DNA of 64,000 nucleotides, taken from Ruegeria denitrificans. Its GTDB lineage: Bacteria; Pseudomonadota; Alphaproteobacteria; Rhodobacterales; Rhodobacteraceae. The notes beneath the pieces are model-generated. The model did no database searches, had not been told where the DNA came from, and saw only the letters and a list, made by a program, of their open reading frames with translations. The stretch lies in assembly GCF_001458295.1 (NCBI RefSeq), contig NZ_CYUD01000003.1, positions 186,001-250,000 of the forward strand. The letters are read 5' to 3'. Both the position numbers and the translations under genes were made by a program. Within the stretch, counting starts at the first letter, position 1, and every line of letters begins with the position of its first letter. This document shows, in pieces, positions 25,659 through 34,749 of the stretch.

Positions 25659-27479
25659 TCAGCCTTCCATCGCTTCCAGTTCGTCGATGAAGCCCGAGAT
25701 CATCGACAGGCCTTTATCCCAGAATTTCGGATCGCTGGCGTCCAGCCCGAACGGGGCCAGCAGTTCCTTGTGGTGTTTGGATCCACCGGCGCGCAGCATT
25801 TCGAAATACTTGTCCTCGAACCCTTCCGAGCCGCTTTCGTAAACCGAATAGAGCGCGTTCACCAAACCATCCCCGAACGCATAGGCGTAGACGTAGAAAG
25901 GAGAGTGGACGAAGTGCGGGATATAGGCCCAGAAGGTCTCATAGCCCTCCATGAATTCAAATGCGGAGCCAAGACTTTCGGCCTGAACACTCATCCACAG
26001 GGCGTTGATGTCATCCGGGGTCAGTTCACCTTCACGCCGCGCCGCGTGCAATTTGCATTCGAAGTCGTAGAACGCGATCTGGCGTACGACCGTGTTGATC
26101 ATGTCCTCGACTTTGCCGGCCAACAGCACCTTGCGTTGCTCCGGGGTTTCGGCCTGATCTAACATCTTGCGGAAGGTCAGCATCTCGCCGAAAACGCTGG
26201 CGGTTTCGGCCAAGGTCAACGGGGTGGATGACAGCATCTCGCCTTGATCGGCGGCCAGAACCTGATGGACGCCGTGGCCCAGTTCATGTGCAAGGGTCAT
26301 CACGTCGCGCGGTTTGCCCAGATAGTTGAGCATCACGTAGGGGTGCACTTCGGTGACGGTCGGGTGGGCAAACGCACCTGGCGCTTTGCCCGGTTTCACC
26401 GCAGCGTCAATCCAGCCTTTCGAAAAGAAGGGCGCGGCGATCTCGCCCATGCGCGGATCAAACGCGTTATAGGCATCCATCACTGTTTTCTCGGCCTCGT
26501 CCCAGCCGACGATGCGGGTGTCTTCCATCGGAAGGGGCGCGTTGCGGTCCCAGACCTGCATTACATCCAGACCCAGCCATTTTCGCTTCAGTTCATAGTA
26601 ACGATGGCTGAGCTTGGGGTAGGCGGCCACGACGGCTTCGCGCAGTGCCTCAACCACTTCGGGTTCCACGTCGTTCGATAGGTGGCGGCCGGTCTGAGCC
26701 GTTGGCATATTTCGCCAGCGGTCGACAATTTCTTTTTCTTTGGCCTGCGTGTTGTGCACGCGAGCGAAGGTTTTGACGTTGTCCTGAAACACAGCCGCCA
26801 GTTCGCGTGCCGCAGCTTTACGTTTGGTGCGGTCTTGCTCGGTCAGCAGGTTCAGGGTGCCTTCGATGTTCAGTTTTTCGCCATCTACGGTGAAGGTCAG
26901 CCCGGCAATGGTTTCGTCGAACAGTCGTTCCCACGCGTCACCGACAACACCCAGATCATGCAGGAATTTTTCTAGTTCATCGGACAGCTGATAGGGCTTC
27001 ATCGCGCGAATGCGGCGGAATACGGGCTCGTACCGGGCCAGATCGGCATTTGCGTCGAAATGCGCTTTCATTACGTCATCGTCGATGCGGTTGATTTCCA
27101 GCGTGAAGAACACCAGCGGAGTGGTGTAGATGGTGATCTTCTCCTGCATATCCGACAGGAATTTGGCGCGCTCGGCATCCGTGGTCAGCTGGTAATAGCG
27201 CAGACCGGCAAACGACATGATGCGGCCCGCGATAGAGTTGATCTTTTCATTGCGCTGCACGCAGTTCAGCAGGCTATCGGCATCCAGATCAGCCAGCTTG
27301 CCTTCGTAGTCGGCGGCAAAGGCCGCGCATTCGCCCTCAAGCCATTCAAGATCGCGATCCAGTTCCGGCGCTTCTTCCGAACTATACAAGTCGGTCAGAT
27401 CCCATTCCGGCAGGTTGCCAAGATTGCCGGCACCACCGGCTGCGTTTGCGTCAAGGACGGGAAAGGGAAGGTCGCGCAT
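25659..27479 (-). CDS. pepF: Oligoendopeptidase F (M3 metallopeptidase)
   Basis: A 606-residue cytoplasmic zinc peptidase that cleaves short peptides. The HExxH motif is HELGH in LAHELGHGVHQVL, and the third ligand is in the GEMLTFRKML region some 28 residues further. The N-terminal oligopeptidase F domain is helical. Length and domain order match the M3B subfamily found across alphaproteobacteria. Ribosome site CGAGGTG precedes the ATG at 27479. No signal peptide is seen. Confidence 0.93.
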   Translation of the reverse strand: MRDLPFPVLDANAAGGAGNLGNLPEWDLTDLYSSEEAPELDRDLEWLEGECAAFAADYEGKLADLDADSLLNCVQRNEKINSIAGRIMSFAGLRYYQLTTDAERAKFLSDMQEKITIYTTPLVFFTLEINRIDDDVMKAHFDANADLARYEPVFRRIRAMKPYQLSDELEKFLHDLGVVGDAWERLFDETIAGLTFTVDGEKLNIEGTLNLLTEQDRTKRKAAARELAAVFQDNVKTFARVHNTQAKEKEIVDRWRNMPTAQTGRHLSNDVEPEVVEALREAVVAAYPKLSHRYYELKRKWLGLDVMQVWDRNAPLPMEDTRIVGWDEAEKTVMDAYNAFDPRMGEIAAPFFSKGWIDAAVKPGKAPGAFAHPTVTEVHPYVMLNYLGKPRDVMTLAHELGHGVHQVLAADQGEMLSSTPLTLAETASVFGEMLTFRKMLDQAETPEQRKVLLAGKVEDMINTVVRQIAFYDFECKLHAARREGELTPDDINALWMSVQAESLGSAFEFMEGYETFWAYIPHFVHSPFYVYAYAFGDGLVNALYSVYESGSEGFEDKYFEMLRAGGSKHHKELLAPFGLDASDPKFWDKGLSMISGFIDELEAMEG

Positions 27480-27561
27480 GGATCACCTCGGAATATCTGC
27501 TTTGGCAAACATCTAGGCGCGGGCGGCCTGGATCACAAGCCGCCTTTGCGTGAGGTTTTCT

Positions 27562-28539
27562 TTAGCTTGAAAGAGCAGCCGAGGCTGATGCGTCCGATCG
27601 GGCGGCCAGAAAATGTACCGCCAACTGATCGAACACAGGGCCGCGTACATTCGGTGCCTCCATCAGTACCTCATGTTCGCCGTCGGGGATTTCGACCAAT
27701 GTGCCGCTGGGCCAGTCTGCCATTCGCTCCCGGATCGCCTTGCGGTCAACGATTTGCTCGTGACTGCCCAGGAAGGTCAATGCTGGCAAGGTTGGCGCGG
27801 TCTGTTCCATCAACCAGGCGCATTCGTCCAGCGCCTCGCGCAGCCAAATGGTTGAAGGCGCGCCAAGGGCCAGTTCGGGATGCACTGCCAGTTGGTCCTT
27901 CATCATCTGGTACATCGCCGGATCACGGGTAAGCACGTTGCCGTCAAAGGGTTGTGAGGTGACATAACTTTCCAACGAAGTGGTCGGAGGCGTCTTTTCC
28001 CCCAGCCCGATCCTTGGCCCCCAATAGGCCGTCAACCGGCTAAGCGGTTTCATGATTGGCGTGAAAAAAATTCCCCACATCGGGCCGGTAAAGGCACAAG
28101 CCGCGAAATCGTCACGCTCCAACACTGCACGCAGACCGATTGCTCCGCCCATCGAGTGACCGATCACGTACCAGGGTTTGGGCAGATCAAGCTTGGCAGC
28201 AAGCGCAAGCGTGGCATGCACGTCCTGTTGATAGTCACTGAACTGGTCAACATGACCGACGCGCGGGTCGTCCAGCAGACGATCCGCCAGTCCCTGACCG
28301 CGCCAGTCGGCAGCCAGAAATGCAAAGCCACGGCTGGCGAATTCAGCCGCCGTATCGCCGTATTTTTCGATGTATTCGGTTCGGCCGGGGAACATCATCA
28401 CCGTGCCGTTTGTTTCGCCTTCGGTGCGCCAGTGACCCACACGGATTCGCGTGTTGTCTGTGGTCCTTACCCAATGGGCCGCACCTCCGGCCGGGCCGCC
28501 GGCCACGTCTTCAAAGAAAGGGGCCGGCGAGAACTCCAT
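27562..28539 (-). CDS. Alpha/beta hydrolase, lysophospholipase-like
   Basis: A 325-residue serine hydrolase with nucleophile elbow YVIGHSMGGAIG, an oxyanion segment in VMMFPGRTEYIEKYG, and the late histidine in PDGEHEVLMEAP. ADWRGQGLADRL is shared with PldB/monoglyceride-lipase-type enzymes. It probably cleaves a fatty-acyl ester of a lysolipid. The start overlaps the stop of the SCP2 gene by one base, so the two are translated from one message and may cooperate in lipid handling. Confidence 0.85.
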   Translation of the reverse strand: MEFSPAPFFEDVAGGPAGGAAHWVRTTDNTRIRVGHWRTEGETNGTVMMFPGRTEYIEKYGDTAAEFASRGFAFLAADWRGQGLADRLLDDPRVGHVDQFSDYQQDVHATLALAAKLDLPKPWYVIGHSMGGAIGLRAVLERDDFAACAFTGPMWGIFFTPIMKPLSRLTAYWGPRIGLGEKTPPTTSLESYVTSQPFDGNVLTRDPAMYQMMKDQLAVHPELALGAPSTIWLREALDECAWLMEQTAPTLPALTFLGSHEQIVDRKAIRERMADWPSGTLVEIPDGEHEVLMEAPNVRGPVFDQLAVHFLAARSDASASAALSS

Positions 28540-28829
28540 CAGGCCAGCACCGAAGCGAGTTTCATGGCAATACCCATGTCTCCGTCCACGCTCAGCTTGC
28601 CCGACATGAACGCACCGGTAGGGTTCAGGTCGCCGCTGAGGATTTGCTCGAACGTATCGGCATCTGCTGACAGGGTGACATCTGCGTCGTCATCGCTGAC
28701 GCGAGCACCGTCCGCATCCAGCACGATAGCACCCAGATCAGCGATGGCGAACTTGGCCGATGCATCGAAATCGCCGCCGGATAGTTTTTCGTTCAGCGCG
28801 GCCGCGGCTTTTTCAAGAATGTCGCTCAT
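28539..28829 (-). CDS. SCP2 sterol-carrier domain protein
   Basis: A 96-residue protein consisting of one SCP2 domain, which forms a hydrophobic pocket for lipids or acyl chains. Sequence support is VVLDADGARVSDDDADVTLS followed by GDLNPTGAFMSGKLSVDGDM, the characteristic ILxGxLxPxxAFMxGKLxxxGD pattern. AGAGGAA precedes the ATG by about 6 bases. It is coupled to the lysophospholipase-like gene by a one-base overlap. Confidence 0.93.
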   Translation of the reverse strand: MSDILEKAAAALNEKLSGGDFDASAKFAIADLGAIVLDADGARVSDDDADVTLSADADTFEQILSGDLNPTGAFMSGKLSVDGDMGIAMKLASVLA

Positions 28830-28898
28830 GGTGTTCCTCTTATTGTTTCTGCGCCGTGAATGGACATCCCCGGTCGCAACGCTACACTGAACATTGTT

Positions 28899-29468
28899 AT
28901 GGGCATTGCAATCATCAATCTCAAACGTACCGTTGCGGCAATTTTTGTCACGGTCATGTTTTCCGCCAGTTCAATGGCGCAAGAAGCGGATTCGCGGGAC
29001 GAAGTCGTCTTGTTGGCTCAATTGGCGCAATCCACGCCGGAACAAGCGATTGGCATCGACCGGCAGCTCAAGGCGCTGTGGTCGCAATCGGGGTCGGCTT
29101 CGGCGGATTTGCTGCTGGAACGCGGGCGTGAGGCGCTAGATGACGGTGACACGCTGACGGCGATTGAGCACCTGACAGCTCTGACCGATCACGCACCCGA
29201 TTTTGCAGAAGGCTGGAACATGCGCGCCTCAGCGTTTTTTGGCATGGATCGCTTTGGCATGGCCGCAGCCGATCTGGAACACGCGCTGACGCTGAACCCG
29301 AATAATTATGAGGCTATTTTCGGGCTGGGCCTGATTTTCGAGATCATCGAACAGCCCGGCAAGGCACTCGATGCCTATGAGCGCGCGCTGGCTATACATC
29401 CTCATCATGAAGAAGTAACCAATGCGGTGAATCGACTGAAGCCTCAGGTCGAGGGCTCGACCCTCTAA
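28899..29468 (+). CDS. Secreted TPR-repeat protein
   Basis: 189 residues from the ATG at 28899 (an earlier ATG at 28860 would add 13 residues before the signal peptide). An N-terminal signal sequence ends in ASSMA before QEADS, so the protein is exported. About three TPR units follow (residues 70-180), the clearest being AAADLEHALTLNPNNYEAIF and ALDAYERALAIHPHHEEV. TPRs act as protein-interaction scaffolds; no partner is suggested by context. No strong ribosome site supports either start. The helicase gene follows after 22 bases. Confidence 0.8.
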   Translation: MGIAIINLKRTVAAIFVTVMFSASSMAQEADSRDEVVLLAQLAQSTPEQAIGIDRQLKALWSQSGSASADLLLERGREALDDGDTLTAIEHLTALTDHAPDFAEGWNMRASAFFGMDRFGMAAADLEHALTLNPNNYEAIFGLGLIFEIIEQPGKALDAYERALAIHPHHEEVTNAVNRLKPQVEGSTL

Positions 29469-29490
29469 AGAGCCGGGGCAGGGGGCAAAG

Positions 29491-32286
29491 GTGAGCGGGT
29501 CATCCCGAATCGTGGCTGTACTTGGCCCGACCAACACAGGTAAAACCCATTACGCGATCGAGCGGATGCTGGGGTATCGGACTGGTGTGATCGGTCTGCC
29601 ACTGCGTCTGCTAGCGCGTGAGGTTTATGACAAGATCGTCGCCATTCGCGGCCCTTCAGTCGTGGCTTTGGTCACGGGCGAGGAACGGATCGTGCCGCCC
29701 CGCGCCCAATATTGGGTATGCACGGTCGAGGCGATGCCCGAGGGTATGGGCGCGGATTTCGTGGCGATCGACGAAATCCAGCTATGTGCCGATCCCGAGC
29801 GCGGCCATGTCTTCACCGACCGCCTGCTGCGCGCACGTGGTACGAATGAGACGCTGTTTCTGGGCTCGGACACCATGCGCGGTTCCATCGCGGCTTTGGT
29901 CCCCGAGGCGCAGTTTGTCCGGCGTGAGCGGATGTCTCAGCTGGTTTATGCAGGTTCGAAAAAGATCAGCCGCATGCCGTCACGCAGCGCGATTGTCGGG
30001 TTCTCGGTTGATAACGTCTATGCGATTGCCGAGCTTTTGCGCCGTCAAAAAGGCGGGGCGGCTGTGGTCATGGGTGCGCTTAGCCCGCGCACGCGCAATG
30101 CGCAGGTCGATCTGTATCAGAATGGCGAGGTCGACTATCTGGTCGCCACGGATGCCATCGGGATGGGGCTGAACCTGGATGTGAACCACGTTGCGTTCTC
30201 TTCTTTAAGCAAATTTGACGGTCGCCGGATGCGGCCCTTGGCCCCGAACGAGCTGGCCCAGATTGCAGGCCGGGCCGGGCGGGGGATGTCGGATGGCACC
30301 TTTGGCGTGACGGGCGAGGCCCCGCCACTGGACGAAGGTGTGGCGCAGGCCATCATGGACAGCCGCTTTACGCCGATGAAAAAGCTGAACTGGCGGAATG
30401 CCACCCTCAGGTTCGGCTCAATCGACGCACTGATCGACTCGCTTGAGGTCAGCCCAAACGACGAATATCTGATCAAGGCACGGCCCGCAGATGACCTGAA
30501 TGTGCTGAAATCGCTCTCGCAAGTGACCGAGGTCGCAGCCCGCGCCAGTGACGGCCAATCGATCCGCCTGTTGTGGGATGTCTGCCGAATCCCCGATTTT
30601 CGCGGTATCAGCCACGCTGAACACGCCAGCCTGCTCGAAGTGATCTATGGCCACTTGCATGAGCGTGGTTCGATCCCAGATGATTTCATGGCGCGGCAAA
30701 TCCGCCGGATCGACAGAACCGACGGAGATATCGATGCTTTGTCTAAAAGGTTGGCATATATTCGCACCTGGACATATGTTGCGCAGCGAAACGGATGGGT
30801 GCGTGACGAATCACGTTGGCGTGACGAAACGCGCACTGTAGAAGACAGGCTGTCAGACGCATTGCATGATCGTTTGACTCAGAGATTTGTGGACCGGCGC
30901 ACATCTGTGTTGCTGCGCCGGCTCAAACAGAAGGAGGCCCTTTTGGCCGAAGTAAATGACAAGGGTGAAGTGACCGTCGAAGGCGAATTCGTCGGTCGTC
31001 TGGAAGGGTTCCGGTTCACGCCGGACAAAAGCGCGCAAGGAACCGAGGCGAAAGCTTTGAAAACGGCCTCCCTGCAAGCACTCGCGCCGCAATTCCATCT
31101 GCGCGCCGATCGCTTCTACAATGCGCCCGATACCGAAATTGATTTCACCGATCAGGGTGGCCTGATGTGGGGCGAATATGCTGTCGGCAAACTGGTTGCC
31201 GGGGCTGAACCGCTCAAGCCGACGGTCGAAGTGTTTGTGGATGAGGCCGCAGGGCCAGAGGTTGAGCAGAAAGTGCAGCGCCGTCTGCAGCATTTCATCG
31301 ACCGCAAGGTTGCAGCGCTGTTTGAACCGCTTCTGAACCTGTCGCGGGACGAGGAGCTGTCGGGTCTGGCCAAAGGCTTCGCCTTCCGCATGGTCGAAGC
31401 ACTGGGCGTGCTGCCGCGTGCCGGTGTCGCCCAAGAGGTCAAGGATCTGGATCAGGATGCCCGAGGCGCGCTGCGCAAGCACGGCATCCGGTTCGGCCAG
31501 TTCACCATCTTCATGCCGCTGTTGTTGAAGCCTGCACCGACTCGTCTGCGTCTGGTTCTGTGGGCTCTGGCTAATGGGCTGCAGGATTTCCCCGAAGCGC
31601 CGCCTCCGGGTCTGGTCACCGTGCCGGTCGCCAAGGATGCGCCCGAAGGATACGACACCATGTGCGGCTACCGCGATGCGGGCGAACGCTCCATCCGGAT
31701 CGACATGCTGGAGCGTCTGGCCGATATGCTACGCGCCGAAGACAGCTGTGGCGGGTTTGAAGCTAAGCCCGATATGCTGTCGATCACCGGTATGACGCTG
31801 GAACAGTTCGCGGACCTGATGCAAGGGTTGGGTTATAAGGCCGAGCGCGGCGAACGTGAAAAGGTGAAAGCGGCACCTGCCGAAGCACCTGAAACCAACG
31901 CGGTGGAGCAACCGCTTGCCGAAGAAACCTCGGCATCGGAAGCTGCAACCGAAGAGGTCGTCACACCCGCCGAGGCGGTAGCCGAGGCCACTGAAAGCAC
32001 CGAGGCGCCGGCAGCGGATGAGCCCGAGGTTGAAGTGTTCTACATCTTTACCTGGGGACGTCAGCGTCAGACCAACCGTGCTCCGCGCCGTGAACAGCGG
32101 CAAGGACAAGCCAAAGGCAAGCCGCGCGGCAAACCGCAAGATGGTCGTGGCAAGCCTCAGGGCAAAAAGGGTGGCAAACCGCAAGGGGCCAAATCTTTCT
32201 CCTCACGACCGCCCAAGAAAGAAAAGGCGATCGACCCCGATAACCCGTTTGCAGCCGCGCTGATGGGTTTGAAAGACGGTAACTAA
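29491..32286 (+). CDS. Suv3-like superfamily 2 RNA helicase
   Basis: 931 residues from a GTG at 29491, with GGGGGCAAAG upstream. The Walker A-type motif GPTNTGKTH (12-20), DEIQ in FVAIDEIQLCADPERGH, and motif VI in AQIAGRAGRGM define the Suv3/DEAH-like group known from mitochondrial RNA degradosomes. Residues about 780-850 form an acidic Glu/Ala/Thr-rich linker, and the end is a basic Lys/Gly/Gln-rich tail likely to bind RNA. The gene is followed 6 bases later by an S4 RNA-binding protein, then fdxA and carD. The unstructured tail is longer than in the eukaryotic protein. Confidence 0.85.
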   Translation: MSGSSRIVAVLGPTNTGKTHYAIERMLGYRTGVIGLPLRLLAREVYDKIVAIRGPSVVALVTGEERIVPPRAQYWVCTVEAMPEGMGADFVAIDEIQLCADPERGHVFTDRLLRARGTNETLFLGSDTMRGSIAALVPEAQFVRRERMSQLVYAGSKKISRMPSRSAIVGFSVDNVYAIAELLRRQKGGAAVVMGALSPRTRNAQVDLYQNGEVDYLVATDAIGMGLNLDVNHVAFSSLSKFDGRRMRPLAPNELAQIAGRAGRGMSDGTFGVTGEAPPLDEGVAQAIMDSRFTPMKKLNWRNATLRFGSIDALIDSLEVSPNDEYLIKARPADDLNVLKSLSQVTEVAARASDGQSIRLLWDVCRIPDFRGISHAEHASLLEVIYGHLHERGSIPDDFMARQIRRIDRTDGDIDALSKRLAYIRTWTYVAQRNGWVRDESRWRDETRTVEDRLSDALHDRLTQRFVDRRTSVLLRRLKQKEALLAEVNDKGEVTVEGEFVGRLEGFRFTPDKSAQGTEAKALKTASLQALAPQFHLRADRFYNAPDTEIDFTDQGGLMWGEYAVGKLVAGAEPLKPTVEVFVDEAAGPEVEQKVQRRLQHFIDRKVAALFEPLLNLSRDEELSGLAKGFAFRMVEALGVLPRAGVAQEVKDLDQDARGALRKHGIRFGQFTIFMPLLLKPAPTRLRLVLWALANGLQDFPEAPPPGLVTVPVAKDAPEGYDTMCGYRDAGERSIRIDMLERLADMLRAEDSCGGFEAKPDMLSITGMTLEQFADLMQGLGYKAERGEREKVKAAPAEAPETNAVEQPLAEETSASEAATEEVVTPAEAVAEATESTEAPAADEPEVEVFYIFTWGRQRQTNRAPRREQRQGQAKGKPRGKPQDGRGKPQGKKGGKPQGAKSFSSRPPKKEKAIDPDNPFAAALMGLKDGN

Positions 32287-32292
32287 ACGCCG

Positions 32293-32658
32293 ATGGCCGA
32301 GGCCAAGCTGCGGATCGACAAATGGTTGTGGCAGGCGCGGTTCTTCAAGACCCGCAGCCTGGCCGCCAAACAGGTCAGCAGCGGCCATGTTCGGCTGAAC
32401 GGAAACCGGGTTCTGAAGCCAGCGCAGGCCGTTGGGCTCGGTGATGTTCTGACCTTTCCGCAGGGGCGGGTTGTCCGGGTTGTCCGGGTTGAAAAACTAG
32501 GTGAACGCCGCGGTCCGGCACCCGAAGCGCAAACGTTGTACCTCGATATGACGGAAAAGAAGGACGCGCCACCCAGAAACCCCGGATTCGAGGGAAAAGG
32601 TCGTCCGACCAAGAAAGATCGGCGCGCGCTTGATCTTTCTCGTACTAAAGAGGGCTGA
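32293..32658 (+). CDS. hslR: S4-domain RNA-binding protein, HslR/Hsp15-like
   Basis: A 121-residue protein whose N-terminal 60 residues are an S4 domain (LRIDKWLWQARFFKTRSLAA and SSGHVRLNGNRV). The C-terminus is basic. HslR/Hsp15 binds stalled 50S subunits carrying nascent chains. An in-frame tandem 9-base duplication (GTTGTCCGG twice) lies near codon 60. It is tightly coupled to the Suv3-like helicase. Confidence 0.88.
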   Translation: MAEAKLRIDKWLWQARFFKTRSLAAKQVSSGHVRLNGNRVLKPAQAVGLGDVLTFPQGRVVRVVRVEKLGERRGPAPEAQTLYLDMTEKKDAPPRNPGFEGKGRPTKKDRRALDLSRTKEG

Positions 32659-32675
32659 TCCGCCCTTGAAGACGG

Positions 32676-32681
32676 TATAAT
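32676..32681 (+). promoter_or_regulatory. Possible -10 element for fdxA
   Basis: A perfect TATAAT hexamer 44 bases before the fdxA start. No good -35 hexamer was seen at the right distance. Confidence 0.35.
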
Positions 32682-32724
32682 AGTGGATTAGCTAAACGCC
32701 CAAACCGCAAATGGGATTCCCACA

Positions 32725-33063
32725 ATGACCTATGTTGTCACCGAAAACTGCATCGCCTGCAAATACACCGATTGCGTCGAAGTATGCCCGGTGGACTGTT
32801 TCTATGAAGGCGAGAATACATTGGTCATTCACCCCGACGAATGCATCGATTGCGGTGTGTGTGAACCTGAATGCCCAGCTGACGCCATCCGCCCCGATAC
32901 TGAGCCAGGGATGGATCAGTGGGTCGAATTCAACCGTAAATTCTCGGAACAATGGCCGGTGATCGTGACCAAGAAAGATCCGCTGCCCGAGGCCGAAGAA
33001 CGCGACGGTGAAGAGGGCAAGATGGAGAAGTATTTCTCGGAAGCGCCCGGCGAAGGTGGCTAA
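32725..33063 (+). CDS. fdxA: Seven-iron ferredoxin FdxA
   Basis: A 112-residue ferredoxin with one 3Fe-4S and one 4Fe-4S cluster. The first motif is [18 protein letters not shown], where the spacing and lack of a fourth cysteine fit the 3Fe-4S site; the second is [16 protein letters not shown]. The C-terminal extension with [16 protein letters not shown] is typical of the Azotobacter FdI/FdxA type. It acts as a small electron carrier in the cytoplasm. It lies between hslR and carD, a common Rhodobacterales order. Confidence 0.95.
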   Translation: MTYVVTENCIACKYTDCVEVCPVDCFYEGENTLVIHPDECIDCGVCEPECPADAIRPDTEPGMDQWVEFNRKFSEQWPVIVTKKDPLPEAEERDGEEGKMEKYFSEAPGEGG

Positions 33064-33177
33064 GCGATTCGCTCTCTGAACTTGTCGGTTCAGGTGTAAA
33101 AGCAGGTTGCAACGCATTGGAACTTATACGGATTCACGGCCGTTTTGGGGCGTGACCTTTCAGGCGTCGTAATTTTG

Positions 33178-33186
33178 TGATATAAT
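33178..33186 (+). promoter_or_regulatory. Extended -10 promoter for carD
   Basis: TGATATAAT, a TGn-extended perfect -10 element 160 bases before the carD start. The -35 region is poor, as is usual for extended -10 promoters. It would give a leader of about 150 bases. Confidence 0.55.
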
Positions 33187-33274
33187 CGGAAGCTGAATGA
33201 TGAATGAGATGGGGATGTACTCCGTAAGTATGATTGCTTTGGAGTTCTAATTTTTTGCCAAACAAGTCGCCTGA

Positions 33275-33310
33275 CGGGGCCAGGAAAGGCTCCGGCAAGG
33301 TTGTTTTGTT
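33275..33310 (+). promoter_or_regulatory. Hairpin in the carD leader
   Basis: A 7-bp stem (33275-33281 with 33288-33294, one G-U pair) with a 6-base loop, followed within a few bases by the T-rich GGTTGTTTTGTTGT. It looks like a weak terminator or attenuator placed between the promoter and the carD start. Confidence 0.4.
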
Positions 33311-33346
33311 GTCCGTATCTCGCTCTGTAACCAAGGATGAACCTGT

Positions 33347-33865
33347 ATGTCTAAGTCGAAAAAGCTTGAGTTCCGCCCGAATGACTATGTCGTCTACCCT
33401 GCGCATGGCGTGGGTCAGATCATCTCGATCGAAGAACAAGAAGTCGCGGGATATTCGCTTGAGCTGTTCGTCATCTCCTTTGAAAAAGACAAGATGACCT
33501 TGCGGGTGCCGACCAACAAAGTCACTGAGTCCGGATTGCGTTCGCTCAGCTCGCCCGATGTCATCAGTCAGGCAATGAAAACGCTGAAGGGCAAGGCCAA
33601 GGTGAAACGTGCCATGTGGTCCCGCCGGGCGCAGGAATATGAGCAAAAGATCAATTCAGGCGATCTGATTTCGATTGCCGAGGTGGTTCGCGATCTGCAC
33701 CGCACCGACGATCAGCGTGAGCAGAGCTATTCCGAACGTCAGCTGTATGAAGCCGCGCTCGAGCGTCTGACCCGTGAAGTGGCTGCCGTGTCCGGTGCGG
33801 GCGAGGTTTCAGCCGCAAAGCAGGTCGATGAGGTTCTGACTTCGCGCGCTGCTGCTGCTGCCTGA
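33347..33865 (+). CDS. carD: CarD/CdnL-family RNA polymerase-binding regulator
   Basis: A 172-residue protein. The N-terminal RNA polymerase-interacting domain starts FRPNDYVVYPAHGVGQI and includes KMTLRVPTNKV, with the C-terminal helical DNA-contact domain including SRRAQEYEQKINSGDLISIA. CarD/CdnL binds the beta subunit and stabilises open complexes at many promoters, including rRNA promoters. It has its own extended -10 promoter, a long structured leader and a strong terminator, so it is transcribed alone. Confidence 0.95.
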   Translation: MSKSKKLEFRPNDYVVYPAHGVGQIISIEEQEVAGYSLELFVISFEKDKMTLRVPTNKVTESGLRSLSSPDVISQAMKTLKGKAKVKRAMWSRRAQEYEQKINSGDLISIAEVVRDLHRTDDQREQSYSERQLYEAALERLTREVAAVSGAGEVSAAKQVDEVLTSRAAAAA

Positions 33866-33887
33866 TCGCGGGCATTCCTGAATTTGG

Positions 33888-33916
33888 GGCCGCTCCTGAA
33901 AGGGGGCGGCCTTTTT
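33888..33916 (+). terminator. Rho-independent terminator after carD
   Basis: Nine-bp stem (GGCCGCTCC with GGGGCGGCC, one G-U) with a short TGAAA loop, followed by TTTTT. Confidence 0.9.
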
Positions 33917-33978
33917 CGTGTCTGGTCTTGGTGAATTCGGCATTTGCCGCTAATTTTCCAATAGTCAGAGGCGGATAC

Positions 33979-34749
33979 ATGACCAGGATAAAGCAAACCG
34001 TTAAGTTTTTGTACATTGCACATGACCCGGTGTCGGTCTGGTTCCGCTATTGTTTGATCCTGTTTGACGCCGTGTCGATCGTGTTTTTCGTGTCTACGGC
34101 GAATGTGCCTCATGGGCCGGGGATCACACTAGCCAGCCTGTGTGTCGGGTTTCTGATTCTGCTGGATTTCCTTGCCCGTCTGTGGATTGCGAAAGACCGC
34201 TGGAAGCTGCTGCGCAAGATTTACACCTTGGCCGATATCGTAGTGATCGCCTCGCTACTGCTGGAGCCGTTCTTGCCGGGAAACCTGGCCTTCGTGCGAA
34301 TTCTACGCGCCCTGCGCCTGATCCATTCCTACCACCTGCTGCGGGATTTGCGGCGTGACAGTCAGTTTTTCCGAACGCATGAGGACGCGGTCATCGCGGC
34401 GATCAATCTGCTGGTGTTTGTGTTCGCGACCTCGACGGCGGTTCTGGTGTTCTTTATCCCCGACAGCAGCCCGCACGCCTATATCGACGCGCTTTATTTC
34501 ACCATGGCGACGCTGACTACGACCGGGTTTGGCGACATCACCCTGGCGACGCCGGCGGGCAAGTTGTTCTCAGTATTCATAATGATTGTGGGCGTAGCGC
34601 TGTTCGTGCGTCTGGCACAGGCGATCTTCATGCCGCAGAAAGTGCGCCACAAATGCCCCAGCTGCGGTCTTTACCGGCATGATCCGGATGCCGTGCATTG
34701 TAAGCACTGCGGTGAAACCCTGAGGATCGAAACCGGCGGCACGGCTTAG
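33979..34749 (+). CDS. Voltage-gated-type K+ channel with C-terminal zinc ribbon
   Basis: 256 residues from the ATG at 33979. Four hydrophobic helices with a fourth that has spaced arginines (VRILRALRLIHSYHLL) resemble a voltage-sensor-like S1-S4; then a pore loop holds the selectivity filter TTTGFGD between two further helices. The tail (residues about 220-248) has KCPSCGLYRHDPDAVHCKHCG, a four-cysteine zinc ribbon unusual for such channels. Selectivity is presumably for K+ because of the GFGD filter. It converges on cobS, overlapping its 3' end by 4 bases. Confidence 0.85.
   Translation: MTRIKQTVKFLYIAHDPVSVWFRYCLILFDAVSIVFFVSTANVPHGPGITLASLCVGFLILLDFLARLWIAKDRWKLLRKIYTLADIVVIASLLLEPFLPGNLAFVRILRALRLIHSYHLLRDLRRDSQFFRTHEDAVIAAINLLVFVFATSTAVLVFFIPDSSPHAYIDALYFTMATLTTTGFGDITLATPAGKLFSVFIMIVGVALFVRLAQAIFMPQKVRHKCPSCGLYRHDPDAVHCKHCGETLRIETGGTA

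Noticed and set aside
32469..32487. Tandem 9-base duplication in hslR as a phase-variable repeat
   Set aside because: Only two in-frame units exist, so slippage would add or remove three residues without switching the gene.
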